Shown one piece after another: positions 39,345 to 46,884 of a stretch of 64,000 bases of DNA. Both the position numbers and the translations under genes were made by a program. Source of the stretch: an uncultured Planktomarina sp. (GTDB taxonomy: Bacteria; Pseudomonadota; Alphaproteobacteria; Rhodobacterales; Rhodobacteraceae); the NCBI GenBank assembly GCA_905181815.1, contig CAJIZA010000003.1, positions 310,001 through 374,000 on the forward strand. Direction: 5' to 3'. The notes below the pieces were generated by a model. The model made no database searches and had not been told where the DNA came from. It saw nothing but the letters and a program-made list of their open reading frames with translations. Position 1 is the first letter of the stretch, and every line of letters begins with the position of its first letter.

Positions 39345-39566
39345 ATGAAGTACATTGATGAAGTATGCGCTGTTCTAATTGATGAGGTGGAGCGTCGTTA
39401 CCTGCGCAGTCGTGATGAATGGCAGATCTTAACTGCGGAAGTGGTTGCGGCTGATGAGGCTACTTCAGAGCAAATCCAGGTAGCTGAGCAAGCCCATAAG
39501 GAATATATTAAAGCATCGAAAGAATACTTAGCTATAGCGTTTAAGAAGAGTTTCTTAGAGCGTTGA
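39345..39566 (+). CDS. Small hypothetical protein, unknown
   Basis: 73 residues, soluble and helical, with an Ala/Glu-rich middle (LTAEVVAADEATSEQIQVAE) and a basic tail. ATG 39345 has GGGGA about nine bases upstream; an in-frame TTG at 39330 is less likely. No family recognised. It lies in the same accessory strip as two other tiny genes and is followed by 500 bp without a confident gene. Confidence 0.5.
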   Translation: MKYIDEVCAVLIDEVERRYLRSRDEWQILTAEVVAADEATSEQIQVAEQAHKEYIKASKEYLAIAFKKSFLER

Positions 39567-40067
39567 ACGTGCCTATCCTCAGTTAGATATTATGTTGTGC
39601 TTACTCATCTTTGGGTGCAAAGAATACAACGGTGAACGATGAAGATTAGCGCAGTTTTGAGTGTTGCGGATGGCTGCTGCAAAGTGTGAATCATTTTTGT
39701 GATCACAAATAATTGGAATAATAAATGTGATCACATTTAATCACCTGAACCCACCGAAGTTAAACTATTTGTGGGTGATTTCTTGAGGCATCAGTCTGGG
39801 TTTGATCTTTATGGAGCCAGCTTGTGATGATTAAAAGTTGCTTTTCTCATAACGTTTTGATGACGATTGGGCCTCAGGTTAGTGTGGAAGGGTCAAGCCA
39901 TTGAATTATCGCCCTTGATGTGTTAATATCATTAAATGGGTTAAAGAAGCATTGACTAAAAGTTCATGCAATCAAATTAAAAATAACAAATAATTGAAGA
40001 GCCTGTGTGAAAGTTTAGTCTGAACTTGCCTTTTTAAGAACCCATTGTGTGGTTGTGGGAGGTGACA
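39567..40067. other. 500-bp non-coding stretch with tandem palindromes
   Basis: AT-rich, no gene found in either strand. It holds the two TGTGATCACA palindromes (annotated separately), an AATCACC...GGTGATT hairpin at 39739-39780, and a TTGACT at 39952 that could be a -35 for the gene at 40068, though no good -10 follows. Confidence 0.5.
39696..39739. promoter_or_regulatory. Two perfect palindromes sharing the TGTGATCACA core
   Basis: TTTGTGATCACAAA (39696-39709) and TAAATGTGATCACATTTA (39722-39739, 18 bp perfect) have centres 28 bp apart. The repeated core strongly suggests paired operators for a dimeric regulator. It resembles CRP/FNR half sites (TGTGA/TCACA) but without the spacer, so the binding protein is unknown. 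The nearest starts are 330 bp away (40068, plus) and none close on the minus strand, so the regulated transcript may be a small RNA or a lost gene. Confidence 0.55.
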
Positions 40068-40253
40068 ATGCTCAGTGAGTCTTATTATGAACGAATTTTC
40101 AGTGTTATAGGCAAAGACAATTTGAAAAACTTGTCACCAAGCCAAGAAGCAAGGCTGATGAAAGGCTTTGAGAAGTTGCTCAAACAAAACGACGGGGACT
40201 TAGGCGAAATAACCCCTGACGAAATTATTGAGGTTTGGCTCAAGCATCATTAA
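40068..40253 (+). CDS. Small hypothetical protein, unknown
   Basis: 61 residues: MLSESYYERIFSVIGKDN, then SPSQEARLMKGFEKLLKQ and ITPDEIIEVWLKHH. Charged, helical, no signal or membrane segment. ATG 40068 has GGAGGTG seven bases upstream, a strong ribosome site, which is the main reason for calling it. No family recognised. The following frame (40311) looks decayed. Confidence 0.55.
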   Translation: MLSESYYERIFSVIGKDNLKNLSPSQEARLMKGFEKLLKQNDGDLGEITPDEIIEVWLKHH

Positions 40254-40310
40254 CTTACCCTTTTAAAAATTACTGAATGAGGTGAACGCTCTTCAAGAAA
40301 ATAAGTGCCA

Positions 40311-40538
40311 ATGACCAAACTCTCAACCATCCCAGACCACCTGTGGCTTCTGTAAGCATCATACACTTCAGCAGGTGACTAACCTGGTAGCTGTCGCTGG
40401 GAAAGCGAAACTACAGCCCATAAGGTGCGCCAGAGGGCCAGATGCTACAACTGTGGCGTTAAAGGTAACGACACGTTCCGGATCGTTTACACTGGTAACT
40501 CTGATGTTGCGATGGATGGGGCTGAGGTTAAATTATAG
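40311..40538 (+). pseudogene. Degraded small ORF with two in-frame stops and a CxxC motif
   Basis: A single frame from ATG 40311 to TAG 40538 (75 codons) is interrupted by TAA at 40353 and TAA at 40380. Its last part reads ARCYNCGVKGNDTFRIVYTG then NSDVAMDGAEVKL, which looks like genuine protein with a zinc-type CxxC, and the first part also looks coding (MTKLSTIPDHLWLL). I take it as a small gene inactivated by two nonsense mutations; chance is possible. Three bases after its stop the phosphatase gene begins. Confidence 0.4.
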
Positions 40539-40540
40539 CT

Positions 40541-41095
40541 ATGTTGATGCGCACAATTCCAATCCTAGCATTTTTTGTGATGCTCTGCAGCCATGTCACA
40601 GCTGAAAGCCGAAACAATCTCACAAACGCAATAGCAGCGGTTGGTGCAAATGTCGTTTTCATGCGCCACGCATTAGCGCCTGGTTATGGAGATCCAGCCA
40701 ATTTTTCTTTGAGTGATTGTAAAACTCAGAGAAACTTGGACGCTAAAGGTAGAAAGCAAGCAAGGGATATTGGCACAGCTATAAAGGATAGTGGTTTTCG
40801 TTTTACCCAAATATTTTCCAGCGAGTGGTGTCGTTGCAAAGAAACAACTGAACTTATGAAATTGGACCGATGGAGACCCTTTCCGGGTTTAAACTCTTTT
40901 TTTCAGGGCTACGTGGACAGGCAAAATACACTTGAAAGGTTAAGCCTCAAGCTTGAGGCACTGACCGAAGGTGTGACTTTGATGGTTACACATCAGGTGA
41001 TTATTAATGCGGTTACTGGAGCATCTGTAGGGAGTGGAGAGTTCGTTGCCTACAATACCCATACAAAGAGGTGGAAAGTGTTTCGCTTGTACTGA
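40541..41095 (+). CDS. Periplasmic histidine phosphatase-superfamily protein
   Basis: 184 residues. A signal peptide (MLMRTIPILAFFVMLCSHVTA) precedes the branch-2-like phosphoglycerate mutase fold with MRHALAPG (Arg42, phospho-accepting His43), FSSEWCRCKET (Arg98) and MVTHQVIINAVTG (catalytic His151). It is shorter than typical phytases, like the SixA/Ais-type small members; the substrate is unknown. It is the last gene before tRNA-Arg. ATG 40541 or 40547 could start it; GAGG lies about 15 bases upstream, so translation initiation may be weak. Confidence 0.85.
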   Translation: MLMRTIPILAFFVMLCSHVTAESRNNLTNAIAAVGANVVFMRHALAPGYGDPANFSLSDCKTQRNLDAKGRKQARDIGTAIKDSGFRFTQIFSSEWCRCKETTELMKLDRWRPFPGLNSFFQGYVDRQNTLERLSLKLEALTEGVTLMVTHQVIINAVTGASVGSGEFVAYNTHTKRWKVFRLY

Positions 41096-41155
41096 CTAAA
41101 TGCGTATTATTATTGTAGCCATATGTACTTTACTTTAGATGTGAAAAAAAAGAAT

Positions 41156-41232
41156 GGCTCAGTGGCTCAACTGGATAGAGCAGCCCCCTCCTAAGGGGCA
41201 GGTTGCAGGTTCGAATCCTGCCTGGGTCACCA
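41156..41232 (+). tRNA. tRNA-Arg (anticodon CCU)
   Basis: 77 nt. Acceptor GGCTCAG pairs with CTGGGTC (two G-U), D stem GCTC/GAGC, anticodon arm GCCCC-CTCCTAA-GGGGC with anticodon CCT, T arm GCAGG-TTCGAAT-CCTGC, and encoded CCA at 41230-41232. It forms the right border of the accessory strip; no copy of its 3' end was seen at the other border. Confidence 0.96.
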
Positions 41233-41287
41233 GCGGCTTGTTTATTGTCGCGAAGGGCGCGTAGTACGCGAATAAATTCCGTTGGAA

Positions 41288-41614
41288 TTACGAATCTTGG
41301 AGCGTCTTTTCGATATAAGCTTCCAGCCCATCGAGATCGAGTGGATCAAATTCACCGAAGCCTTGCATCCAGGCCCAGGCGGCTTGCATGGCGTCGGGGT
41401 CGAGTTTGCACCATTTTACCCGGCCGCGGCGTTCTTGTTGGATCAGCCTGGCGTTGGTGAGTACGCTTAAATGCTTGGAAATTGCCGCCAGAGACATCTC
41501 AAAAGGTTCTGCCACATCGGTCACCGCCATATCATCTTCTAGCAGCAAGGTGAGGATTTGCCGCCGTGTGGGGTCTGAGAGGGCAAAAAACATGAGATCA
41601 AGAGAGCTGGCCAT
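41288..41614 (-). CDS. ArsR-family transcriptional regulator
   Basis: 108 residues, winged helix: FFALSDPTRRQILTLL, MSLAAISKHLSVL (recognition helix) and GRVKWCKLD in the wing. The ELCVCD metal-binding motif of ArsR/SmtB is absent, so it is likely of the non-metal group that often regulates SRPBCC-domain genes; no such gene is adjacent. The frame is open to 41725, but ATG 41614 gives the family N terminus. It ends 56 bp from tRNA-Arg. Confidence 0.86.
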   Translation of the reverse strand: MASSLDLMFFALSDPTRRQILTLLLEDDMAVTDVAEPFEMSLAAISKHLSVLTNARLIQQERRGRVKWCKLDPDAMQAAWAWMQGFGEFDPLDLDGLEAYIEKTLQDS

Positions 41615-41841
41615 AGCCTGACTGATACCCAAAGTGCTGCAATCGTCAACCAATTGGTTGAATATCCCTTTTGATGTGATTTGAGGGATTTGGCCCCGCC
41701 ATATGATCGGCCACAGGAGCACCATTATATAAAATAATTTAAAAACAGTAATTTAGATTGAGGATTAACGTGTGAACTGGAATTGACTCTGCCCGCTGAG
41801 GCGGCTATCTCCTCCTCAGCACTCTTGGGCAGGAGTTTTGT

Positions 41842-42165
41842 GTGCCGACGCCAGATCCGCAAAAGCTTACCGAGCTTGAAAATCGCATTGCGAGGATGAA
41901 GGCCGCGACGGCACCTAAACCTGCCAAAGACGAGCACTATACAATGGCCAATATGGCTTGGCGTATGGTGATAGAATTGGTGGCGGGTATCGCCATTGGA
42001 TTTGGGATTGGGTATGGCCTGGACTGGCTGTTTGGCACACTGCCAATTTTCCTGATCTTGTTTATAGGTTTGGGCTTTGTGGCCGGTGTGCGCACGATGA
42101 TGCGCACGGCCCAGGAAGTTCAAAACATGCACATGGCGCAAGCCGCAGACGAAAAAGAGGGTTAA
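41842..42165 (+). CDS. atpI: ATP synthase protein I (AtpI/AtpZ type)
   Basis: 107 residues. A charged N terminus with an [11 protein letters not shown] helix precedes two transmembrane helices, the first holding the glycine motif [17 protein letters not shown], the second [16 protein letters not shown]. AtpI assists c-ring assembly. The start is GTG 41842 with AGGAG seven bases before. It opens the F0 operon I-a-c-b'-b; F1 genes are absent here, the split layout usual in Rhodobacterales. Confidence 0.9.
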   Translation: MPTPDPQKLTELENRIARMKAATAPKPAKDEHYTMANMAWRMVIELVAGIAIGFGIGYGLDWLFGTLPIFLILFIGLGFVAGVRTMMRTAQEVQNMHMAQAADEKEG

Positions 42166-42169
42166 GACC

Positions 42170-42952
42170 TTGGCAACAGAAACACATGGCGAAGCAGAAG
42201 CCGGCCTCGTATTTCATCCCATGGATCAATTTCAGGTAACACCATTGTTTGGTGCCGGCCCGGTGGAATGGTTTACGATCACCAACGCGACGCTGTGGAT
42301 GGGTCTCTCAATTTTGGTAATCTTTGTAATTTTGGTTTTGGGAGCCCGCGGCCGGGCTTTGGTTCCAACACGCAGTCAATCGATCGCAGAGTTGGCATAT
42401 GGGTTTATCTACAAGATGGTTGAAGACGTGACCGGCAAAGACGGCGTTGCATACTTCCCGTACATAATGACACTGTTCATGTTCATTGTTGTTGCTAACT
42501 TCCTCGGCCTTCTTCCGATGGCGTTTACCACCACAAGTCACATTGCAGTAACAGCCGTAATGGCTATGGCAGTATTTCTAGCGGTGACCGTTCTGGGGTT
42601 TGTAAAAAATGGTTTTGGCTTTCTCAGCGTGTTTTGGATTTCATCTGCCCCACTTGTGCTACGCCCAATCTTGGCGCTGATCGAAGTGATTTCCTACTTC
42701 GTGCGCCCTGTAAGCCACTCCATTCGTTTAGCTGGCAACATGATGGCGGGTCACGCTGTTATTAAAGTGTTTGCAGCGTTTGCGCCTCTGGTTCTTATCT
42801 CGACGGGTATTGGACTGGTAGTGACACCGCTGTCGATCCTCGCGATTACAGCTATGTATGCTCTAGAAGTGCTTGTTTCCTTCATCCAGGCATATGTGTT
42901 TGCAATTCTGACCTGTGTGTATTTGCGGGATGCACTGCATCCGCATCACTAA
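42170..42952 (+). CDS. atpB: ATP synthase F0 subunit a
   Basis: 260 residues, five to six transmembrane helices. The proton-channel Arg186 is in [18 protein letters not shown] and the C-terminal [15 protein letters not shown] are conserved. It forms the half-channels facing the c-ring. The start is TTG 42170, five bases after the atpI stop with AGGG upstream; an ATG is not available in-frame near the expected N terminus. Followed 50 bp later by atpE. Confidence 0.95.
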   Translation: MATETHGEAEAGLVFHPMDQFQVTPLFGAGPVEWFTITNATLWMGLSILVIFVILVLGARGRALVPTRSQSIAELAYGFIYKMVEDVTGKDGVAYFPYIMTLFMFIVVANFLGLLPMAFTTTSHIAVTAVMAMAVFLAVTVLGFVKNGFGFLSVFWISSAPLVLRPILALIEVISYFVRPVSHSIRLAGNMMAGHAVIKVFAAFAPLVLISTGIGLVVTPLSILAITAMYALEVLVSFIQAYVFAILTCVYLRDALHPHH

Positions 42953-43002
42953 AGCGTGAGCTTCAACTTATCTATTTTAAATGAAATCAAGGAGACTATG
43001 AA

Positions 43003-43239
43003 ATGACTGGCGATATTGTACAAATGGGTGCTTACATTGGTGCTGGCTTGGCATGTACTGGCATGGGCGGCGCAGCCGTTGGTGTTGGTCATGTTGTTGG
43101 CAACTTCATATCGGGCGCACTGCGCAACCCTTCTGCCGCTGGTGGCCAAACAGCAACGATGTTCATTGGTATTGCGTTTGCAGAAGCTTTGGGAATTTTC
43201 TCATTCCTCGTCGCTTTGCTGCTGATGTTCGCAGTATAA
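43003..43239 (+). CDS. atpE: ATP synthase F0 subunit c
   Basis: 78 residues, two-helix hairpin. The loop RNP is at 41-43 and the proton-carrying Glu61 lies in the second helix ([12 protein letters not shown]). Glycine-rich first helix ([21 protein letters not shown]). No Na+-type ligands (Gln in helix 1 plus ES) are visible, so it is a proton enzyme. ATG 43003 follows AAGGAG. Terminal part of the operon continues with b' and b. Confidence 0.97.
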   Translation: MTGDIVQMGAYIGAGLACTGMGGAAVGVGHVVGNFISGALRNPSAAGGQTATMFIGIAFAEALGIFSFLVALLLMFAV

Positions 43240-43310
43240 TCTCTCCTTTCCCTAAGGTTCTGGGGCCTCATTGAGGCCCTAGTCCGCCCTCAGGTATTGG
43301 AGGAATTGAT

Positions 43311-43850
43311 ATGGCAACACAGACAACAGATGCGGGTCAAGCCGCGGGCGGTGCTGCAAAGGTAGGCATGCCACAGCTAGATTTTTCGACCTTCTCGAAC
43401 CAAATTTTTTGGTTGGTCATAACGCTTCTTGTGATCTACTTTATTTTGTCGCGCATTGCCCTGCCGCGTATCGGTGGTGCTTTGGCGGATCGCGCTGGTA
43501 CGATCACGAATGATCTGGCTGAAGCGGAAGACTTGAAGAGCCAAGCGCTTGCGGCTGAAGAGGCCTATGAAAAATCGCTTGCTGATGCACGTGCTGAGGC
43601 CCAGAATATCAACGTCTTAATGCGCGCTGAGATTCAGGGTCAGCTGGACGAAGAATTGGCCAAGGCTGATGCTAAGATCTCTGGCCGTACAAAAGAAGCG
43701 GCAGCAGAGCTGGCTGAAATTCGCAACGCGGCGAAAGCTAATGTGAAGATTGTCGCCAAAGCAGTCGCAAAAGAAATCGTTGCAGCGTTGGGCGGTAAGG
43801 CAGATGCCAAAACCGTAACAGCCGCCGTGACTGAACGGATGAAAGGCTAA
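43311..43850 (+). CDS. atpG: ATP synthase F0 subunit b' (second b-type stator)
   Basis: 179 residues. One transmembrane helix (about 28-48, FSNQIFWLVITLLVIYFIL) and a long charged coiled coil (about 55-170, Glu/Lys/Ala-rich) that reaches up to F1. The extended N terminus and ALPRIGGALADRAGTI are typical of the b' subunit of photosynthetic and marine alphaproteobacteria, which pair b' with b as a heterodimeric stalk. ATG 43311 follows GGAGG. Three bases separate it from atpF. The symbol is uncertain: atpG, atpF2 and atpX are all used. Confidence 0.93.
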   Translation: MATQTTDAGQAAGGAAKVGMPQLDFSTFSNQIFWLVITLLVIYFILSRIALPRIGGALADRAGTITNDLAEAEDLKSQALAAEEAYEKSLADARAEAQNINVLMRAEIQGQLDEELAKADAKISGRTKEAAAELAEIRNAAKANVKIVAKAVAKEIVAALGGKADAKTVTAAVTERMKG

Positions 43851-43853
43851 GAC

Positions 43854-44411
43854 ATGAGATATCTTTCAGTCCTATTGTTGACAGTTTTGGCCTCACCGGC
43901 GCTTGCCGCCAGTGGACCGTTCTTCTCACTCCATAATACTGACTTCGTGGTCACAGTAGCGTTTATTGGCTTTGTGGCTTTGGTTCTGTATCTAGGTGTG
44001 CCCAAAATGCTTGGCAAGATTTTGGACGCCCGCGCGGACGGTATTCGCTTAGAGTTGGAAGAAGCCCGTTCTTTGCATGAAGAGGCGAAGGCTCTGCTGG
44101 CCTCTTACGAGAAAAAGCAAGCTGAAGTCCAAGCGCAAGCCGACAGGATTGTGGAGGCCGCGCGCGTCGAGGCGGCTGCGGCGGCCGAGCAGGCCAAGGC
44201 TGACATCAAAGACTCTGTTGCGCGCCGCATGGTTGCTGCGGAGGAGCAGATTGCATCCGCTGAAGCCTCAGCGATCAAAGATGTGCGTGACGAAGCGATA
44301 ATTGTGGCCGTGGCTGCAGCCCGTGGCATCATCGAAAATCAAATGACTGAGGCCGATGGCAATGGTTTGATTGACGAAGCCATTGAACAGGCTGGTTCAA
44401 AGCTAAACTAG
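43854..44411 (+). CDS. atpF: ATP synthase F0 subunit b
   Basis: 185 residues. A signal-like hydrophobic start (MRYLSVLLLTVLASPALA) precedes the membrane helix (about 30-48) and then a long coiled coil. The stretch SGPFFSLHNTDFVVTVAFIGF is typical of alphaproteobacterial b subunits, many of which carry this extra N-terminal hydrophobic segment. Last gene of the operon, followed by the terminator at 44434-44462. Confidence 0.95.
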   Translation: MRYLSVLLLTVLASPALAASGPFFSLHNTDFVVTVAFIGFVALVLYLGVPKMLGKILDARADGIRLELEEARSLHEEAKALLASYEKKQAEVQAQADRIVEAARVEAAAAAEQAKADIKDSVARRMVAAEEQIASAEASAIKDVRDEAIIVAVAAARGIIENQMTEADGNGLIDEAIEQAGSKLN

Positions 44412-44433
44412 CTGGTCATGTTAATTGTGAAAA

Positions 44434-44462
44434 AGCCCGAGGTTCGAACCTTGGGTTTTTTT
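44434..44462 (+). terminator. Rho-independent terminator of the F0 operon
   Basis: CCCGAGGTT-CG-AACCTTGGG (44436-44455) forms a 9-bp stem with one G-T pair and is followed by seven T. It begins 23 bp after the atpF stop. On the minus strand the AAAA at its left gives only a weak U-run, so it mainly stops plus-strand transcripts. Confidence 0.88.
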
Positions 44463-44508
44463 GTGCAGCGCGGTATCTGCGCTGTACGCTCTTTTGGAAG
44501 AGGGGCTT

Positions 44509-45279
44509 TCAGGGGCGGTCCAGCGCATGAGAAAAGCGCAGCTTGGCGACCTCTTCATTTTTGTTGGCGCGCTCCTGTTCTTTCAAAACGCCACTGACGA
44601 AATCCAAGTGGAGATGCACCGCATGCCTTGCTGCTTCTGGGTTGCGCGCTTGGATCGCATCATTGATTGCGCCATGTTGCTGTAGCAGTTGCGACCGCCC
44701 ACTCTTTTGTCGAAATGTTGCCTTACGGTTGTAAAACACTCCGGCCTGTAAGAGCTCATACATTGAGCGCATCATATGCAGCATCACCACATTATGCCCC
44801 GCTTCGCAGATCGACATGTGAAACTGCGCATCCAATCGCGCCTCTTCTTCCGTAGAGCGCTTGGACTGTGCCGCGTCCATTTTCTCATAAATGGCGTTGA
44901 TGACCTTGAGGTCCGTATTAGACCCGATGTGGGCGGCGCGTTCTGCGGCCAGGCCCTCCAAATCCTTGCGAAACGCCAGATAGTCGTAAACCGCTTCATC
45001 GTGGGTTGAAAACAACCGCATGAGGGCGGGTGAGAAGGCAGAGCCCAAAACTTCGGCCACAAAAATCCCTGCACCTGCGCGCGCAGTTAGAAGCCCAGCC
45101 TGCTGCAACTCACTCAGGGCCTCCCGAAGCGAGGGGCGCGATACCGCCAGCTTTTCTGCAAGTTCCCGCTCTGAGGGTAAGCGCTCGCCTGGACGCAAAA
45201 TGCCACGCAAGATCAGCTGTTCGACCTGCCGAACGACAAATTTCGACAATTTTTCTGAATCAATTCTTTGAAACGGCAT
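44509..45279 (-). CDS. GntR-family regulator, FadR/FCD subfamily
   Basis: 256 residues. The N-terminal winged helix (about 15-75: ILRPGERLPSERELAEKLAVSRPSLREAL) is followed by a helical FCD effector domain (about 100-230) with the metal-binding pattern D..H near ARLDAQFHMSICEAGHN and a later H. Relatives (PdhR, LldR, GlcC) respond to pyruvate, lactate or glycolate. No catabolic gene is next to it. The palindrome TGGTCA-N8-TGACCA just upstream is probably its operator. The glcD operator-like site near 62.9 kb has related half sites. Confidence 0.9.
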   Translation of the reverse strand: MPFQRIDSEKLSKFVVRQVEQLILRGILRPGERLPSERELAEKLAVSRPSLREALSELQQAGLLTARAGAGIFVAEVLGSAFSPALMRLFSTHDEAVYDYLAFRKDLEGLAAERAAHIGSNTDLKVINAIYEKMDAAQSKRSTEEEARLDAQFHMSICEAGHNVVMLHMMRSMYELLQAGVFYNRKATFRQKSGRSQLLQQHGAINDAIQARNPEAARHAVHLHLDFVSGVLKEQERANKNEEVAKLRFSHALDRP

Positions 45280-45292
45280 GAATCCCCCATAG

Positions 45293-45316
45293 ATTGGTCA
45301 AATCTATATGACCAGT
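45293..45316. promoter_or_regulatory. Probable operator of the FadR-type regulator
   Basis: ATTGGTCA (45293-45300), eight-base spacer, TGACCAGT (45309-45316): 8-bp arms with one mismatch, placed 14-37 bp before the regulator start. FCD-type GntR regulators commonly bind TGGT...ACCA palindromes and repress themselves. Binding is inferred from position and symmetry. Confidence 0.6.
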
Positions 45317-45400
45317 CTAGGAGAACGCAACCGTCATAGAGAGAAGCGGCGTTGCGTTACTTCAGCCAATGGGCTCACAGACATCTGGATTAAGGCTAGG

Positions 45401-46060
45401 TCATACGTTTGGTTGGATCACAATTTCAACTCTGCGGTTCTGGGCACGGCTAGTCGCTGAAAGATTACTGGCCACCGGTTCATCCTCGCCTCGCCCCGTA
45501 GTGCGTAAGCGTGCTGGAGGCACACCATTGCTCATCAAGACGTCTGCCACGGCATTTGCACGACGTTGAGACAGCGCTTTATTGTGGCTGGCGCTTCCGG
45601 TGTTGTCTGTATGGCCTTCAATGGAGATCATGGAGTTTGGATAGGCCTGTAAATTTCCGGCCACAACGCCCAGGTCGCGGCGCAAATCACTGCGCACAGC
45701 GGCACTATCCAAGGCGAATAGAATGTCCTGTGGCATCGTGACGATCAGCTCGGATCCAGTGTTCATGATATCAACTTGGTCATTTTTCAGATCCCGGCGC
45801 AAATCTGCGGCCTGTTGATCCAGAGTTTGACCAATTGCATTACCGGTCGTCGCACCGACAATAGCGCCAATAATTGCCCCCTTTTTGCGGTCACCTTTGC
45901 TCGACATTTCCATGCCAGCCATGGCGCCAATCATCCCGCCCATGATCGTGCCTGCAGTGGTGTTGTCACCCGGCTTGCTATTGGCCGCGCTCTCTGGCGT
46001 GACGCAGCCCATAAGAATCAACAATGCGGATCCGACAAGTATAGAAGATAAAAGTTTCAT
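45401..46060 (-). CDS. OmpA-family outer-membrane lipoprotein
   Basis: 219 residues. A lipobox (LILMGC, Cys19) follows the signal peptide; two glycine-zipper segments (about 40-50 and 60-80) come next, then the OmpA peptidoglycan-binding domain (about 105-215) with EGHTDNTGSASHNKALSQRR and LRTTGRGEDEPVA. This architecture matches YiaD-type lipoproteins that tie the outer membrane to peptidoglycan. ATG 46060 follows AGGAG. It has its own transcript: FadR-type gene downstream in the same direction, nth divergent. Confidence 0.92.
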   Translation of the reverse strand: MKLLSSILVGSALLILMGCVTPESAANSKPGDNTTAGTIMGGMIGAMAGMEMSSKGDRKKGAIIGAIVGATTGNAIGQTLDQQAADLRRDLKNDQVDIMNTGSELIVTMPQDILFALDSAAVRSDLRRDLGVVAGNLQAYPNSMISIEGHTDNTGSASHNKALSQRRANAVADVLMSNGVPPARLRTTGRGEDEPVASNLSATSRAQNRRVEIVIQPNV

Positions 46061-46239
46061 GGTGAGCTCCTTAAATCAGGTCAATTTCTTGCAACGCCTT
46101 GTTATGCGGGGATTCCAATCTTTGCGCAATTCACGTATTTTTACGACGGCAAGGCTTCGCTCATGGATGGATGGCTATATGCAAAAACGCGATAAGAATT
46201 TTGGTTTAGTTTTGTGCGAATTTTTCTTATAGAGCTGTC

Positions 46240-46884
46240 ATGGCGAAACAACTTCCTTACCCGATTATGCGCGAAATCTTCTTGCGGTTTGAAAGCAGCG
46301 AACCTGAACCAAAGGGGGAGCTCAATCATGTGAATGCTTATACACTCGTGGTGGCCGTGGCGCTTTCGGCGCAGGCGACTGATAAGGGTGTCAACAAAGC
46401 CACAGAGACCCTTTTCAAAACAGTAGATACGCCGCAAAAAATGCTGGATCTTGGTGAGGAAGGGTTGATCGCCCATATCAAGAGCATTGGCCTTTATAAA
46501 ACCAAAGCCCGCAATGTGGTGAAGATGGCGCAGATTTTGGTGGAAGATTTTGGTGGTGAGGTGCCCAATTCGAGGGCCGCCTTGCAAAGCCTACCGGGGG
46601 TTGGGCGCAAAACTGCAAATGTCGTGTTGAATATGTGGTGGCAACAGCCAGCACAGGCGGTGGATACGCATATTTTCCGGGTGGGAAACCGTGTGGGCAT
46701 TGCGCCTGGTAAGACGGTTGATCAGGTTGAACGAGCGATTGAAGATAATGTGCCTGCGGATTTTCAGTTGCACGCACATCATTGGCTGATATTGCATGGG
46801 AGATATGTTTGTGTCGCGCGAAAACCCAAGTGCCGCGCCTGCATTATCAGTGATTTATGCCAATTTGAGGAGAAAACCCAGTGA
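46240..46884 (+). CDS. nth: Endonuclease III
   Basis: 214 residues. Bifunctional DNA glycosylase/AP lyase for oxidised pyrimidines. Helix-hairpin-helix LPGVGRKTA with catalytic Lys124, VDTHIFR with Asp142, and the 4Fe-4S loop C-x6-C-x2-C-x5-C at Cys191, 198, 201 and 207. Length and motif spacing match E. coli Nth. Its stop overlaps the adenosine-kinase-like GTG start by four bases. Confidence 0.97.
   Translation: MAKQLPYPIMREIFLRFESSEPEPKGELNHVNAYTLVVAVALSAQATDKGVNKATETLFKTVDTPQKMLDLGEEGLIAHIKSIGLYKTKARNVVKMAQILVEDFGGEVPNSRAALQSLPGVGRKTANVVLNMWWQQPAQAVDTHIFRVGNRVGIAPGKTVDQVERAIEDNVPADFQLHAHHWLILHGRYVCVARKPKCRACIISDLCQFEEKTQ

Noticed and set aside
37774..41155. Search for attachment-site duplication of the tRNA-Arg 3' end
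   Set aside because: No copy of the tRNA 3' end was seen at the left border and no integrase gene is present, so integration at this tRNA is not claimed.
45324..45358. AACGCAAC/GTTGCGTT hairpin between the FadR-type gene and the OmpA lipoprotein gene
   Set aside because: Perfect 8-bp arms but a 19-base loop and no T-run on either strand; does not fit a terminator and has no other support.
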